Origin: Actinophytocola sp.
GTDB taxonomy: Bacteria > Actinomycetota > Actinomycetes > Mycobacteriales > Pseudonocardiaceae
DNA: 32,810 nucleotides
Direction: 5' to 3'
Assembly (NCBI GenBank): GCA_009377475.1
Contig: WHTY01000054.1
Coordinates: forward strand, 1 to 32,810
The translations under genes were made by a program, and so were the position numbers. The notes beneath the pieces were generated by a model, which worked only from the letters and a program-made list of their open reading frames with translations, had not been told where the DNA came from and did not search any database. This document shows, in pieces, positions 22,220 to 30,821 of this stretch. Within the stretch, counting starts at the first letter, position 1. Each line of letters begins with the position of its first letter.

Positions 22220-24568
22220 TCAGCGATGTTCGTGCGCGCTCATCTCCGCGCCACGCTGCTCGGCGACCCACGCCGCGACCTGCGATCGTGACGAGAACCC
22301 CAGCTTGCCCAGAATGTGCTCGACGTGCGCTTCCGCTGTGCGGCGGGCGATCACCAGCTTGGTGGCGATCTCCTTGTTGCTGAGACCGTTCGCGATCAGG
22401 CTGGCGACCTCGCGTTCGCGCCGGGTCAGTGTCTCGTCCTCCCGCGCCGAACCGGCCGCTTCGCGCGGCAACTCCCGTTCGTCGAGCGCGAAGACAATGG
22501 CGTCGTCTGTGGGCATGAGGACGCCGTCACTGAACTCGGCGTCGAAGCGCCTGCCGCCGAGCGCTTCCCGCACCTGGTCCTGCTGCTCATGGTGGAAGGT
22601 CACCAGGTGCCGCATCCCGAACAGCGGAGCGCCGATCCGCCGCCAGAGCCGGTCGGCAGCGCCGAGCAGCCGGGCCGCCCGTGGCAGCTTCCGCTCGCCG
22701 TGCGCCGTCCACGCCAGGATCTCGAAGCAGAACGCGATCACCCACTGCTCGTTGAACTCGCGGGCGAGCCGGAGCCCGGCCATCGCTGACGCCGCCGCCC
22801 GCCCGTAGTCGTTCTGCTGCCACGCGACGAGACTCAGGTCCCACAGCATGTACGACCGCAGCCAGCGTTCCCTGAGCGAGTCGCACAGTGCGATGGCGTC
22901 CTCCGCGATGTGGACCGCGCGGTCGAGGTCGCGGAGCAACGCGGTCACGGCGACCAGGTAGAAGCTGGTGTCCAGGATCCCGAGCGGGTTGTCGTTCTCC
23001 CGATGCCGATGCAATGCGTCCGACAGCGCCTCGCTGGTACGTGCCAGCTCACCGGCCGACATCGCGATCATGCCGGTGAGCTGCACCGCCCATGCCGCCG
23101 CGTCGGGGTCGTCCAGCTGGTCGGCGTGTGACTGGCACTCGGTTGCCATCTGCCGCGCCGCGGTGACGTCTTCCTGGATCGTGCACAGGTAACCACACAC
23201 CCACAGCGCTCGTGCCCGCGCCGCGCTCGGCTCGCTGCCCGCGGCGAGGCCGCGCTCCAGCCAGCGACGTCCCTCACTGGTCAGGCCGGTCGCGATCCAG
23301 AAGAACCACAGCGCTCCCGCCATCTGCAACCCGGTGTCGGCCTGTCCAGGCGCGGTGAGGCAGCCTTCGAAGGCGGCGCGGAGGTTGTGGTGCTCGCGCA
23401 GCAGGGTGGTCAGCCATGCTTCCTGCCGCGGGCCGAGCCATTCGGTGAGGGCACGCTCCACGAGTTGGACGAAGTAGTCGCGGTGGCGTGCCCGCACCGC
23501 CGTTTCGTCGCCGTCCTGCGCCAGCCGCTCCAGTCCGTACTGCCGGATCGTCTCGAGCAGGCGATACCGCAGCCGACCGTCTTGGTGCTCCGCGACGACG
23601 ATGGACTTGTCCACGAGAGCCGCGAGCAGGCCGACGACGTCCTGTTCGGGGATCTTGTCGTCCGAACAGATCGCTTCGGCCGCAGCGAGGTCGAACCCGC
23701 CGGAGAAGACCGCGAGCCTCGCCCACAGGATGCTTTCCCGATCCGAGCACAGCGCGTTGCTCCAGTCGATGAGCGCCCGTAACGTCTGGTGCCGTGGCAA
23801 CACGCCCGGACTGCCACCGGTGAGCAGCCGGAAGCGATCTTCGAGCCGGTCGAAGATGTCGGAGAGGTCGAGCGCGCGCAGTCGTACCGCGGTGAGCTCG
23901 ATCGCCAGCGGTATGCCGTCGAGCCGCTGGCAGATACGGACGATCATGTCCGCGTTGTCGGCTGACACCTCGAAATCGGGCCGCACCGCGACCGCGCGGT
24001 CCACGAACAGGTTGACCGCCTCGTACTGGCCGAGCGCGTCCGGTGGCGGCATCCGGTCCGGATCCGGCAGGGACATCGTCGGCACCTGGAAGATGTGCTC
24101 ACCGGTGAGACCGAGCGCCTGCCTGCTCGTCGCGAGGACGTGCACCCCTGGCGCCGCGTGCAGCACCGTGTCGACGAGCACGGCGCAGGCGTTGCGCAGA
24201 TGCTCGCAGTTGTCCAGCACAAGCAGCAGGCGCTTGTCCGACAGGTACTCCGCGAGCGCGGGAACGGGCCACCGTGCGGTGCGGTCATGGAGCCCGAGCG
24301 TGCTGGCGATGGTCTGGCTGAGCAGCGCCTGGTCTTCGAGGGCGGCGAGTTCGACAAACCAGACGCCGTCGGTGAACGCGCGCTGGAGATCAGCGGCCGT
24401 GCGCAGTGACAGCCGGGTCTTACCCGCGCCGCCGACGCCGGTGAGGGTCACCAGCCGGGACGCCGACAGTAGCCGTTTGATCTCGGCGATCTCGTGGCGA
24501 CGTCCGATGAAACTCGTCAGCTCGGCCGGAAGGTTGCCCGCGCGGCCGGCGGACTTCGAGGCGGACAT
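22220..24568 (-). CDS. Large ATP-binding LuxR-family regulator (NB-ARC/TPR/LuxR)
   Basis: A 782-residue signal-transduction ATPase. It opens with the standard LPAELTSFIGRRHEIAEI, then Walker A GVGGAGKTRL (about 44-53) and Walker B RLLLVLDNCEH. The NB-ARC-like region extends to about 300 (DGIPLAIELTAVRLRAL, TLRALIDWSNALC). A winged helix and TPR-like helices fill about 300-680, and the C-terminal LuxR helix-turn-helix (about 705-770) reads LTRREREVASLIANGLSNKEIATKLVIARRTAEAHVEHIL. This is the usual length for the group, which resembles SARP/AfsR-type STAND ATPases without the SARP domain. Target genes cannot be deduced. It is the third gene of a minus-strand run after folD and the DUF4242-like gene. 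Confidence 0.92.
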   Translation of the reverse strand: MSASKSAGRAGNLPAELTSFIGRRHEIAEIKRLLSASRLVTLTGVGGAGKTRLSLRTAADLQRAFTDGVWFVELAALEDQALLSQTIASTLGLHDRTARWPVPALAEYLSDKRLLLVLDNCEHLRNACAVLVDTVLHAAPGVHVLATSRQALGLTGEHIFQVPTMSLPDPDRMPPPDALGQYEAVNLFVDRAVAVRPDFEVSADNADMIVRICQRLDGIPLAIELTAVRLRALDLSDIFDRLEDRFRLLTGGSPGVLPRHQTLRALIDWSNALCSDRESILWARLAVFSGGFDLAAAEAICSDDKIPEQDVVGLLAALVDKSIVVAEHQDGRLRYRLLETIRQYGLERLAQDGDETAVRARHRDYFVQLVERALTEWLGPRQEAWLTTLLREHHNLRAAFEGCLTAPGQADTGLQMAGALWFFWIATGLTSEGRRWLERGLAAGSEPSAARARALWVCGYLCTIQEDVTAARQMATECQSHADQLDDPDAAAWAVQLTGMIAMSAGELARTSEALSDALHRHRENDNPLGILDTSFYLVAVTALLRDLDRAVHIAEDAIALCDSLRERWLRSYMLWDLSLVAWQQNDYGRAAASAMAGLRLAREFNEQWVIAFCFEILAWTAHGERKLPRAARLLGAADRLWRRIGAPLFGMRHLVTFHHEQQDQVREALGGRRFDAEFSDGVLMPTDDAIVFALDERELPREAAGSAREDETLTRREREVASLIANGLSNKEIATKLVIARRTAEAHVEHILGKLGFSSRSQVAAWVAEQRGAEMSAHEHR

Positions 24569-24615
24569 GATGATGAGATCCTACGGTCGGCCCCGTGACC
24601 AGGCAAGCAGGCACG

Positions 24616-24900
24616 TCAGCCCGCGAGTCGATCCATGAGGGTGAGATCGAGTGCGCTCTCGATGTGCGGGACCGGTAGCTGCGCGATCTCGTGGGTCTTG
24701 CGGATGGCCTCCGCGCTGCTCGCTGAGAATACGCACACCCAGCGGCGCTGTGCCGGTACGTAGGTGCTGTGCAGGCAGCGCACGCGATGCCCCTCCTCAG
24801 TCAGCCTGCGCCCGGCCTCGTTGATCGCCCGTTGCGCGGTTTGCAGGTCCACCAACTGGGTAGGGGGTAGGACCCAGTCGACCATGTAGTACTTGTCCAC
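24616..24900 (-). CDS. DUF4242-like small protein
   Basis: A 94-residue ferredoxin-like-fold protein. The start is GTG 24900, with GGGAAG upstream; ATG 24957 would add 19 residues of proline-rich text and has no better ribosome site. The text DKYYMVDWVLPP, a helical stretch (LQTAQRAINEAGRRLTEEG), the strand VRCLHSTYVPAQRRWVCVFSASSAEAIRKTHEIAQLP and the final IESALDL resemble DUF4242 (nickel-binding-like) proteins. In that family a short metal-binding protein is often found near catabolic or regulatory genes, with unclear function. It lies 76 bp after folD and 47 bp before the LuxR-type regulator. Confidence 0.65.
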   Translation of the reverse strand: MDKYYMVDWVLPPTQLVDLQTAQRAINEAGRRLTEEGHRVRCLHSTYVPAQRRWVCVFSASSAEAIRKTHEIAQLPVPHIESALDLTLMDRLAG

Positions 24901-24976
24901 GTTGGCAGTCTTCCCGTCCGGCACCCGAGCTGGCAGGGGAGGAACCCCCACCGGCATACCTACTTCAATCACCCGG

Positions 24977-25846
24977 TTACGACGCGACGCCGCTGGCGAA
25001 CCGGCCCGCGGCATACCGGGCCGCCGCGGCAGTCACGGTGTTCTGCAGCAGCATCGCGATCGTCATCGGCCCGACACCGCCCGGTACCGGCGTGATCGCG
25101 CCAGCGACCTCCTTCGCCGCGGCGAAGTCGACGTCGCCTCGCAGCCCGTCGTCGGTGCGGTGGATGCCCACGTCGATGACCGTGGCGCCGGGCGCGATGG
25201 CGTCCGCGCCGATCAGCCCTGGCACGCCCGCCGCCGCGACGAGGATGTCCGCCTGCCTGGTGACCGCGGTGAGGTCGCGGGTGCGGGAGTGGCAGATCGT
25301 GACCGTGGCGTTGCGCTGCAGCAGCAACTGCGCCAGTGGTTTTCCGACGAGCTCAGAGCGGCCGACGACGACGGCGTGCGCACCTTCGATCGGGATCTCG
25401 TAGGCGTCGAGCAGCTCGATCACCCCGGACGGGGTACACGGGCGCAGGCCGGCCGCCCCCTGCGCGAGTCTGCCCGCGCTGAGCGTGGTGAGCCCGTCGA
25501 CGTCCTTGTCCGGGTCGATCCTGGCGATCAGCGGCGCGGCGTCAAGGTGATCGGGCAGTGGCAGCTGCAGCAGGATGCCGGTGACCCGAGGGTCAGCGTT
25601 GAGCTCTGCCAGGGTCGTCGCGAGCGCGCGCTGGTTGATGTCACCGGGCAGATGCTGGTGCAGATCTAGCATCCCGGCCTGGACACACTGTTTGCGCTTG
25701 TTGTTCACGTATACCGCCGAAGCCGGGTCCTCGCCGACGAGCACGGTCGCCAGACCCGGCGTGTCCGGCAGTTCGGTGACCTCCCGTGCGGTTCGATCGC
25801 CTACCAGACGCGCTACCGCCTTGCCGTCAATGATCGTCGCAGTCAT
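24977..25846 (-). CDS. folD: FolD: methylenetetrahydrofolate dehydrogenase / methenyltetrahydrofolate cyclohydrolase
   Basis: A 289-residue bifunctional folate enzyme of normal length. Key text: the YVNNKRKQC block (catalytic Lys in the YxxxK motif), GILLQLPLPDHL, DPDKDVDGL, PCTPSGVIELL, VVVGRSELVGKPLAQLLL (nucleotide-binding strand) and PVPGGVGPMTIAMLLQNT. It interconverts 5,10-methylene-, 5,10-methenyl- and 10-formyl-tetrahydrofolate using NADP. It is divergent to tmm across a 123-bp gap, and a cyclo-ligase for the same cofactor lies 5 kb away. This suggests a catabolic copy that handles formaldehyde equivalents from N-demethylation rather than the housekeeping one. Whether a second folD exists in the genome is unknown. 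Confidence 0.95.
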   Translation of the reverse strand: MTATIIDGKAVARLVGDRTAREVTELPDTPGLATVLVGEDPASAVYVNNKRKQCVQAGMLDLHQHLPGDINQRALATTLAELNADPRVTGILLQLPLPDHLDAAPLIARIDPDKDVDGLTTLSAGRLAQGAAGLRPCTPSGVIELLDAYEIPIEGAHAVVVGRSELVGKPLAQLLLQRNATVTICHSRTRDLTAVTRQADILVAAAGVPGLIGADAIAPGATVIDVGIHRTDDGLRGDVDFAAAKEVAGAITPVPGGVGPMTIAMLLQNTVTAAAARYAAGRFASGVAS

Positions 25847-25906
25847 CTTCCCTCGTCTCTGTTCACGGTATGGACAGGCACGGGACCGCAGGATAAGCTG
25901 TCCACT

Positions 25907-25936
25907 TATAGGAAACAGTGTCTCACAGTAGGAAAA
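25907..25936. promoter_or_regulatory. TAGGAAA direct repeat in the folD-tmm divergent promoter
   Basis: TAGGAAA occurs at 25909-25915 and 25929-25935, 20 bp start to start (about two helical turns). The left copy, within TATAGGAAACAGTGT, resembles the TAGTGGAAACACTGT text at the IclR promoter. It is a weak candidate for the same regulator in the tmm/folD promoter. Confidence 0.35.
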
Positions 25937-25969
25937 TAATGTCGATGACTTCGCTGGATGGAGGCTGAG

Positions 25970-27316
25970 ATGGCGTCACGTGTCGCGATCGTTGGAGCAG
26001 GCCCGTGCGGCCTCGCGCAGATGCACGCATTCGAGCAGGCGCGTGCCGACGGAGCGGACGTTCCGGAGATCGTGTGCTTCGAAAGGCAAAGTGACTGGGG
26101 TGGGCTGTGGAACTACACCTGGCGCACCGGCCTGGACGAGTACGGTGAGCCGGTACACGGCAGCATGTATCGATTTCTCTGGTCGAACGGCCCGAAGGAG
26201 TGTCTCGAGTTCGCCGACTACTCCTTCGACGAGCACTTTGGCCACCCGATCCCGTCGTTCCCACCGCGTGAAGTGCTCTACGACTACATCACCGGCAGGG
26301 CCAAGAAGAACAACGTCCGGCAGTTCATCGAGTTCAACACCGCTGTCCGGTGGATCTCCTACTCCCAGGAGACCGGCACGTTCACCGTCACGCTCGAGAA
26401 CCTGAACGAACGCACCACCCGGACCGAGGAGTTCGACTACGTCATCGTCGCCACCGGCCACTTCTCGGTGCCGAACGTGCCGTCGTATCCCGGCTTCGAG
26501 CAGTTCCCCGGCCGGATCATGCACTCGCACGATGTCCGGGACGCCCGTGAGTTCGACGGCAAGGACCTGCTGGTGGTGGGCAGCAGTTACTCGGCGGAGG
26601 ACATCGCGCTGCAAAGCAAGAAGTACGGCGCCGCGTCGGTGACGATCTCCTACCGCAGCAACCCGATGGGCTTCCCGTGGCCGGACGGCATCGACGAGGT
26701 GCCGAAGCTGTCCCACGTCGATGGCGACACCGCGCACTTCGTCGACGGCACGTCCCGGCGGGTGGACACGATCGTGCTGTGCACCGGATACCAGCACTCG
26801 CTCGGATTCGTCGCGGAAGATCTCAGGCTGCGCACCAATAACGTGCTCTACCCGGACAACCTGTACAAGGGTGTCTTCTGGCTCGACAACCCCAAGATGA
26901 TGTACCTGGGGATGCAGGATCAGTACTACACGTTCACCATGTTCGACGGCCAGGCGTGGTGCGCGCGCGACTACATTCTCGGCACGGTCACACTGCCCGC
27001 GCGGGACGTGATGGCCACCGAGGTCGCGGCGTGGCGCGCCGCGCTCGACGCCTGCGAGACGCCGATCGAGGAGATCGACTTCCAGGCTGACTACATGGCC
27101 GACCTGTATCAGGACGTCGACTACCCTGCGTTCGACCTCGACCTCACCCGTGAGCATTTCAAGACCTGGGAGCACCACAAGGAGGAGTCGATCACCGGCT
27201 ACCGGGATCGGTCCTTCTCGTCGCCGTGCACCGGCACGGTTGCGCCGGCGCACCACACGCCGTGGTGGCAGGAGCTTGACGACTCGATGACCACCTTTCT
27301 CGGCAACAACCGTTGA
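25970..27316 (+). CDS. tmm: Trimethylamine monooxygenase (flavin-containing)
   Basis: A 448-residue class B flavin monooxygenase. The start ATG 25970 has GGAGG 5 bases upstream. FAD motif GAGPCG (9-14), the FMO fingerprint around FPGRIMHSHD (179-188) and the NADPH motif GSSYSAED (204-211) are all present. Stretches such as DWGGLWNYTWRTGLDEYGEP, SNGPKECLEFADY and FDEHFG, plus TGTVAPAHHTPW near the C-terminus, match bacterial Tmm closely from memory of the Methylocella enzyme. The enzyme oxidises trimethylamine to trimethylamine N-oxide with NADPH and O2. Tmm-type enzymes can also oxidise other small amines and sulfides. It faces folD. The next enzymes of the pathway (Tdm demethylase, DmmDABC) are not in this window. 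Confidence 0.9.
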   Translation: MASRVAIVGAGPCGLAQMHAFEQARADGADVPEIVCFERQSDWGGLWNYTWRTGLDEYGEPVHGSMYRFLWSNGPKECLEFADYSFDEHFGHPIPSFPPREVLYDYITGRAKKNNVRQFIEFNTAVRWISYSQETGTFTVTLENLNERTTRTEEFDYVIVATGHFSVPNVPSYPGFEQFPGRIMHSHDVRDAREFDGKDLLVVGSSYSAEDIALQSKKYGAASVTISYRSNPMGFPWPDGIDEVPKLSHVDGDTAHFVDGTSRRVDTIVLCTGYQHSLGFVAEDLRLRTNNVLYPDNLYKGVFWLDNPKMMYLGMQDQYYTFTMFDGQAWCARDYILGTVTLPARDVMATEVAAWRAALDACETPIEEIDFQADYMADLYQDVDYPAFDLDLTREHFKTWEHHKEESITGYRDRSFSSPCTGTVAPAHHTPWWQELDDSMTTFLGNNR

Positions 27317-27321
27317 GCGCT

Positions 27322-27375
27322 TCCGGCCACGGCGCGGGGGGTTTCACTCCGGTCACCCTCCGCGCCGTGGCCGGA
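27322..27375 (+). terminator. Terminator hairpin after tmm
   Basis: TCCGGCCACGGCGCGG (27322-27337) and its exact inverse (27360-27375) form a 16-bp stem with a 22-base loop, starting 5 bp after the tmm stop. It has no T-run, as is common in actinobacteria. Confidence 0.75.
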
Positions 27376-27394
27376 TCCTCGACGTCGGACCGGA

Positions 27395-27479
27395 GTTGAT
27401 CAGCCTTGCTCCCTCGGTGCCGATCCAAATCGGATGAAAAGTACGAAATTTCGTCACTCACGGAGCAAGGCTGATCAAC
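27395..27479 (-). terminator. Hairpin cluster ending the amidotransferase transcript
   Basis: GTTGATCAGCCTTGCTCC (27395-27412) and its exact inverse (27462-27479) bracket 49 bp. Inside lie two more small hairpins (CCGAT-CCAA-ATCGG near 27419-27432 and ACGAAATTTCGT near 27443-27454). The right arm contains the stop codon of the minus-strand amidotransferase. It may be a terminator with an unusual three-stem shape or the relic of a small mobile element. Confidence 0.55.
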
Positions 27480-28176
27480 AAGCGCTGTGGCGCAGCGCCC
27501 TGTCCAGCACGCGGTCGGTCAGCGCGTAGGCCCTTCGCGGCGCGTCGGCGGCCACCTGCCGGGTGGTGGTGGCGATCTCGTCGTAGCTGCTGCCGGTCTC
27601 GGGCAGGCGATCGCGGAAGGTTTCCGCCCAGGCGAGCGTGGATTCGACCGTCGCCTCGGGATGGAACTGCACCCCGAGGTGCCTGCCGTGGCTGAACGCC
27701 TGCGTCCCCACGTCGGTTCTGGCGAGCTCGACGCCGCCCGGCGGTGGGGTCATGACGTCGAGGTGCCACACCAGCCACGGGCCTGGCTCCACCGTGCCCG
27801 CGGCTCGCGGGGCGGTATCGACCGTGAGCCAACCGATCTCGGGGCCGCCGGGTGCTGGGCGGACCTCGCCACCCAGCACCCGCGACAGCAGCTGCGCGCC
27901 GAAGCAGATGCCGAACACCGGCACGTCCGACGCCACCGCCGCGGTGAGCAGCTTCCACTCCCGCCCGAGGTAGGGCAGGGACTCGTCGTAGGCGGAGTCG
28001 TAGCAACCGAGCGGGACGATCAGGTCGAAGTCCCTCGGGTCGGGCAGGCGTGGCGCCTGTGCCCGGACGACCTCGACCTCGGCGCCGCGCTCCCTGATTC
28101 GGTCTCCGACGTGACCCGGCGGGCAGTCGTCCTGATGCTGGACGAACAGAACGCGAGCGGTGCCGTTTCCAGCCAC
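27475..28176 (-). CDS. Class I glutamine amidotransferase-like protein
   Basis: A 233-residue triad amidotransferase. The start is GTG 28176, one base after the previous stop. The nucleophile elbow is PVFGICFGAQLLSRVLGG (Cys) and the histidine block is HLGVQFHPEATVE. The fold is that of GMP-synthase-type glutaminases that stand alone. In C1 or amine clusters such enzymes may hydrolyse gamma-glutamyl amides, for instance a gamma-glutamylmethylamide intermediate, but the substrate is not visible. It is the last gene in the run that starts at the FAD oxidoreductase (29512), with translation coupled to it. Confidence 0.88.
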   Translation of the reverse strand: MAGNGTARVLFVQHQDDCPPGHVGDRIRERGAEVEVVRAQAPRLPDPRDFDLIVPLGCYDSAYDESLPYLGREWKLLTAAVASDVPVFGICFGAQLLSRVLGGEVRPAPGGPEIGWLTVDTAPRAAGTVEPGPWLVWHLDVMTPPPGGVELARTDVGTQAFSHGRHLGVQFHPEATVESTLAWAETFRDRLPETGSSYDEIATTTRQVAADAPRRAYALTDRVLDRALRHSAC

Positions 28177-28177
28177 G

Positions 28178-29512
28178 TCAGCTCCAGGGGAACGGGGAGT
28201 TGCTCGTCGGGTGCAGCTTGCCGGTGCGGTAGCGGTCGAATCGGAACGGTTCCAGCAGCGACCGCCGCTCGCCGAGCAGTTCGTCGGCGACCAGCTCGCC
28301 GATGCCGATCATCTTGTAGCCGTGGTTGGCGTCGGCGATGACGTAGGCGTTCTGCCGGAAGGTGTCGAAGACAGGGAAGCTGTCCGGCGTGAACGCCCCG
28401 ATGCCGCCGGACGGCTCCCGCTTGTACACGTCCCGCTTGCCCTCGAAGCGCTTGTGGCAGTGCGCGAGCGCCGAGGTCCACATCCGGACGAAGTTGTCGC
28501 CGACGGCGAACTCGGGGCTGTCGGGACCATACGGGTCGACTGCGACGTCGGCGGCAGGCCGGTCGATCGGGTTCGGGGAAGCGCCACCCTGGACGCCGCC
28601 GAAGTTGAAGTCCGGCTTGTAGTAGATGCCCCACATCTTGTCGGTGATCAGACCGCCGTCGACGTCGTCGTAGAGCGGCTGGTCAGAGTCGACGTGCACG
28701 ACGGGGGGCAGCTGGCCGTCGTTGTCGGTGAAGGTGCTCGGGTCCACGTCGAGCGTGCCCTCCTGCAGCGCCCAGTACGTCCACATCGGAACGTCCTGGC
28801 GGGTGGTGCCGTCGGGCGTTGTCACCGGGATGTGGCTTGGCAGGTCGAGCATCGACCAGAAGTCGCGCACCCATGGGCCCGCCGCGACCACGAGCTGCTC
28901 GCAGCCGATGGTGCCGGAGTCCGTCTCGACGGCGGTGACGGCGCCGCCGTCGAGCGTCAGTCCGGTCACGGTGACGCCGCTCTGGATCGTCACGCCCTCG
29001 GCGGCCGCCTTGGCGGCCAGCCCGCGCATGGAGGCGACGTTGTTGGCATAACCGCCGCGTTTCTCGTGCAGCACCACCGAGATTCCTGGCGCCTGCCAGT
29101 CGGAGAAGTAACCGGTCAGGTACGACTTCGACGCCTCGGCCCCGTCGATGAGCTCCGAGGTGTAGCCGATCGCTTGCTGCTCGGTGTAGATCTGGCCGAC
29201 GTCGGCGCGCATGACCTCGGGCGCGATCTGCAGGTAGCCGACCGGGTGGTAGGAGAAGGCCGCCGGGTCGGACTCCCATATGTCGACCGAGTGCGCCATG
29301 AGCTCGCGCATCGCGGGCTGGAAGTAGTTGTTCCTGATGACACCGCAGGCCACGCCGGATGCGCCTGCCGCGATGCCCTTCTTGTCGATGACCAGGACGT
29401 CCTGGCCGCTGCCTTGTCCGGTGGCCTTGAGTCTGCGGGCCAGGTGCCAGGCCGTTGAGAGGCCGTGGATCCCGGCGCCGATGATCACGAATCGGGCGTG
29501 GTGTGGAGTCAT
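28178..29512 (-). CDS. FAD-dependent oxidoreductase (DAO family), larger member
   Basis: A 444-residue D-amino-acid-oxidase-family flavoprotein. The start ATG 29512 has GAGGTG 6 bases upstream. The dinucleotide fold opens with FVIIGAGIHGLSTAWHLA, followed by an acidic strand end (VLVIDK), GIAAGASGVACGVIRNNY (flavin-linked segment) and, at the C-terminus, AYVIADANHGYKMIGIGELVADELL. Family members oxidise N-methyl or primary amines of amino acids (sarcosine, dimethylglycine, glycine betaine-derived). No C-terminal aminomethyltransferase (GcvT) domain is present, so it is not a classical dimethylglycine oxidase; a folate enzyme could still work with it. Its promoter bears a perfect 10-bp inverted repeat. 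Confidence 0.85.
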   Translation of the reverse strand: MTPHHARFVIIGAGIHGLSTAWHLARRLKATGQGSGQDVLVIDKKGIAAGASGVACGVIRNNYFQPAMRELMAHSVDIWESDPAAFSYHPVGYLQIAPEVMRADVGQIYTEQQAIGYTSELIDGAEASKSYLTGYFSDWQAPGISVVLHEKRGGYANNVASMRGLAAKAAAEGVTIQSGVTVTGLTLDGGAVTAVETDSGTIGCEQLVVAAGPWVRDFWSMLDLPSHIPVTTPDGTTRQDVPMWTYWALQEGTLDVDPSTFTDNDGQLPPVVHVDSDQPLYDDVDGGLITDKMWGIYYKPDFNFGGVQGGASPNPIDRPAADVAVDPYGPDSPEFAVGDNFVRMWTSALAHCHKRFEGKRDVYKREPSGGIGAFTPDSFPVFDTFRQNAYVIADANHGYKMIGIGELVADELLGERRSLLEPFRFDRYRTGKLHPTSNSPFPWS

Positions 29513-29541
29513 GTCGTCACCTCGTGCGGCTCGAGTAATTG

Positions 29542-29570
29542 CCCTAGTGGAAATACTATCTCCACTAGGG
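29542..29570. promoter_or_regulatory. Perfect 10-bp inverted repeat, likely IclR-family operator
   Basis: CCCTAGTGGA and TCCACTAGGG enclose 9 bases, 30 bp before the start of the FAD oxidoreductase. Its TAGTGGAAATACT core resembles the TAGTGGAAACACTGT text (reverse strand) that overlaps the IclR gene's leader at 31451-31465; both are also preceded by ATTGCCCT. The IclR regulator of this cluster is the natural candidate. Confidence 0.6.
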
Positions 29571-29648
29571 AAAATTCTACCGCGCGAGAGGGTGCGAGGG
29601 CCAGACCTGTCGCCAGGTGAGGAGTCACGCTCGGGATGTGCCAGGGCG

Positions 29649-30821
29649 CTATCGAACGCCGAGCTCGGGGTACGGCTTGTCGTCGGGCACGCGCTGGTAT
29701 CCCATCGCGGTGAGATCGATCGTGCGGTACTTGCCGTGCACGATGAGCTCCGCGAGCGCGCGGCCGACGCCGGGCGAGTGCATGAGGCCATGCCCGGAGA
29801 ACCCGGACGCCACGAAGAAGTTCTCCACGTGTCCCGGCCAGTTGCCGATGATCATGTTGCCGTCGAGGCGGTTCTGGTCGTAGTGGCCGGACCACGTGCG
29901 GCGCAGGCGTAGCGAGTCGAGTCCGGGAATGCGGTGTGCCAGTGCCGGCCAGACATGGTGGTCGAAGTAGCCGTGATCGGCGGGCAGGTCGACGCTGGCT
30001 GGCCGGTCGAAGTCGACGAGCCCCACCGCGAGGCCGCTGCCTTCCGGGCGGACCGCGAGGCCATCCGGGTCCTTGATGAACGGCAGTTCGGTGTAGTCGC
30101 CGGGGGCGTCGACATAGTGTTCGTGCCGAGGCATCGGTTCGACCGGGAGCGGCATCCCGGCTTGCGCCGCGAGTTTCGGCGCCGCGACGCCCGCGGCGTC
30201 GACGAACGAGTCGGCGGTCAGCGCCTTTCCCGAGGCAAGCGTCACGCCGGTCACGCGTGGGCCAGCGGTGCTCAGCTCGGTGACCCGGTCGGTGAGGTAG
30301 GCGACGCCTCGTCGCTGGGCGGCCTGGCGCGTTCCCTTGAGGAATGCGTGCGGGTCGAGCCACCCGTCGTGCGGGGAAAGCACCGCTGGACCGAGATCGT
30401 TGGTTTCGAGCTGCGGGAACCGCGCGGCGAGCTCGGGGAGGTCCAGCCATTCGGCCGCAACGCCGAGGGAGGTCTGGACGGCGTAGTTCTGCTCAAGGGT
30501 CTTGGTCGTTTCGCGCGGGGCGATGAACAGGTAGCCGTTGGGCGTCCAGTCGAGGTCAGGGGCTTCCTCGCTCAGCCCGAGGAAGCAGGCCCAGTCGTGG
30601 ATGACGTCGAGGGTGTACTGGGACAGCGCGATGTTCTCCTGCCGGGTGAACAGCTGCCGCACGCCGCCGGTGGCGCGCATGGTCGCGGCCGTGGCATACG
30701 TCGGGTCCGGCTCGATCACCACGACGTCTATCCCGGGTTGAGCGCGTTGCAACTGCAGCGCGGTCGCGCTGCCGATGCACCCACCTCCGATGACGACGAC
30801 GTCGTGCATGTCGTCGCTCAC
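29649..30821 (-). CDS. FAD-dependent oxidoreductase (DAO/FOXRED1-like), smaller member
   Basis: A 390-residue DAO-family flavoprotein. The N-terminal fold opens with DVVVIGGGCIGSATALQL, and the flavin segment is TAATMRATGGVRQLF. The C-terminal FFVASGFSGHGLMHSPGVGRALAELI is typical. The start is GTG 30821, overlapping the cyclo-ligase stop as GTGA; ATG 30809, preceded by GGTGAG, is an alternative. Such enzymes commonly oxidise secondary amines including sarcosine or N-methyl amino acids, releasing formaldehyde that can load onto tetrahydrofolate. The close coupling to 5-formyl-tetrahydrofolate cyclo-ligase supports a folate-linked role. The exact amine cannot be fixed. Confidence 0.85.
   Translation of the reverse strand: MSDDMHDVVVIGGGCIGSATALQLQRAQPGIDVVVIEPDPTYATAATMRATGGVRQLFTRQENIALSQYTLDVIHDWACFLGLSEEAPDLDWTPNGYLFIAPRETTKTLEQNYAVQTSLGVAAEWLDLPELAARFPQLETNDLGPAVLSPHDGWLDPHAFLKGTRQAAQRRGVAYLTDRVTELSTAGPRVTGVTLASGKALTADSFVDAAGVAAPKLAAQAGMPLPVEPMPRHEHYVDAPGDYTELPFIKDPDGLAVRPEGSGLAVGLVDFDRPASVDLPADHGYFDHHVWPALAHRIPGLDSLRLRRTWSGHYDQNRLDGNMIIGNWPGHVENFFVASGFSGHGLMHSPGVGRALAELIVHGKYRTIDLTAMGYQRVPDDKPYPELGVR

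Noticed and set aside
25921..25926. Possible fifth GTCTCA operator in the tmm promoter
   Set aside because: Only a single half-site is present near 25920-25926; there is no matching TGAGAC arm at the correct spacing.
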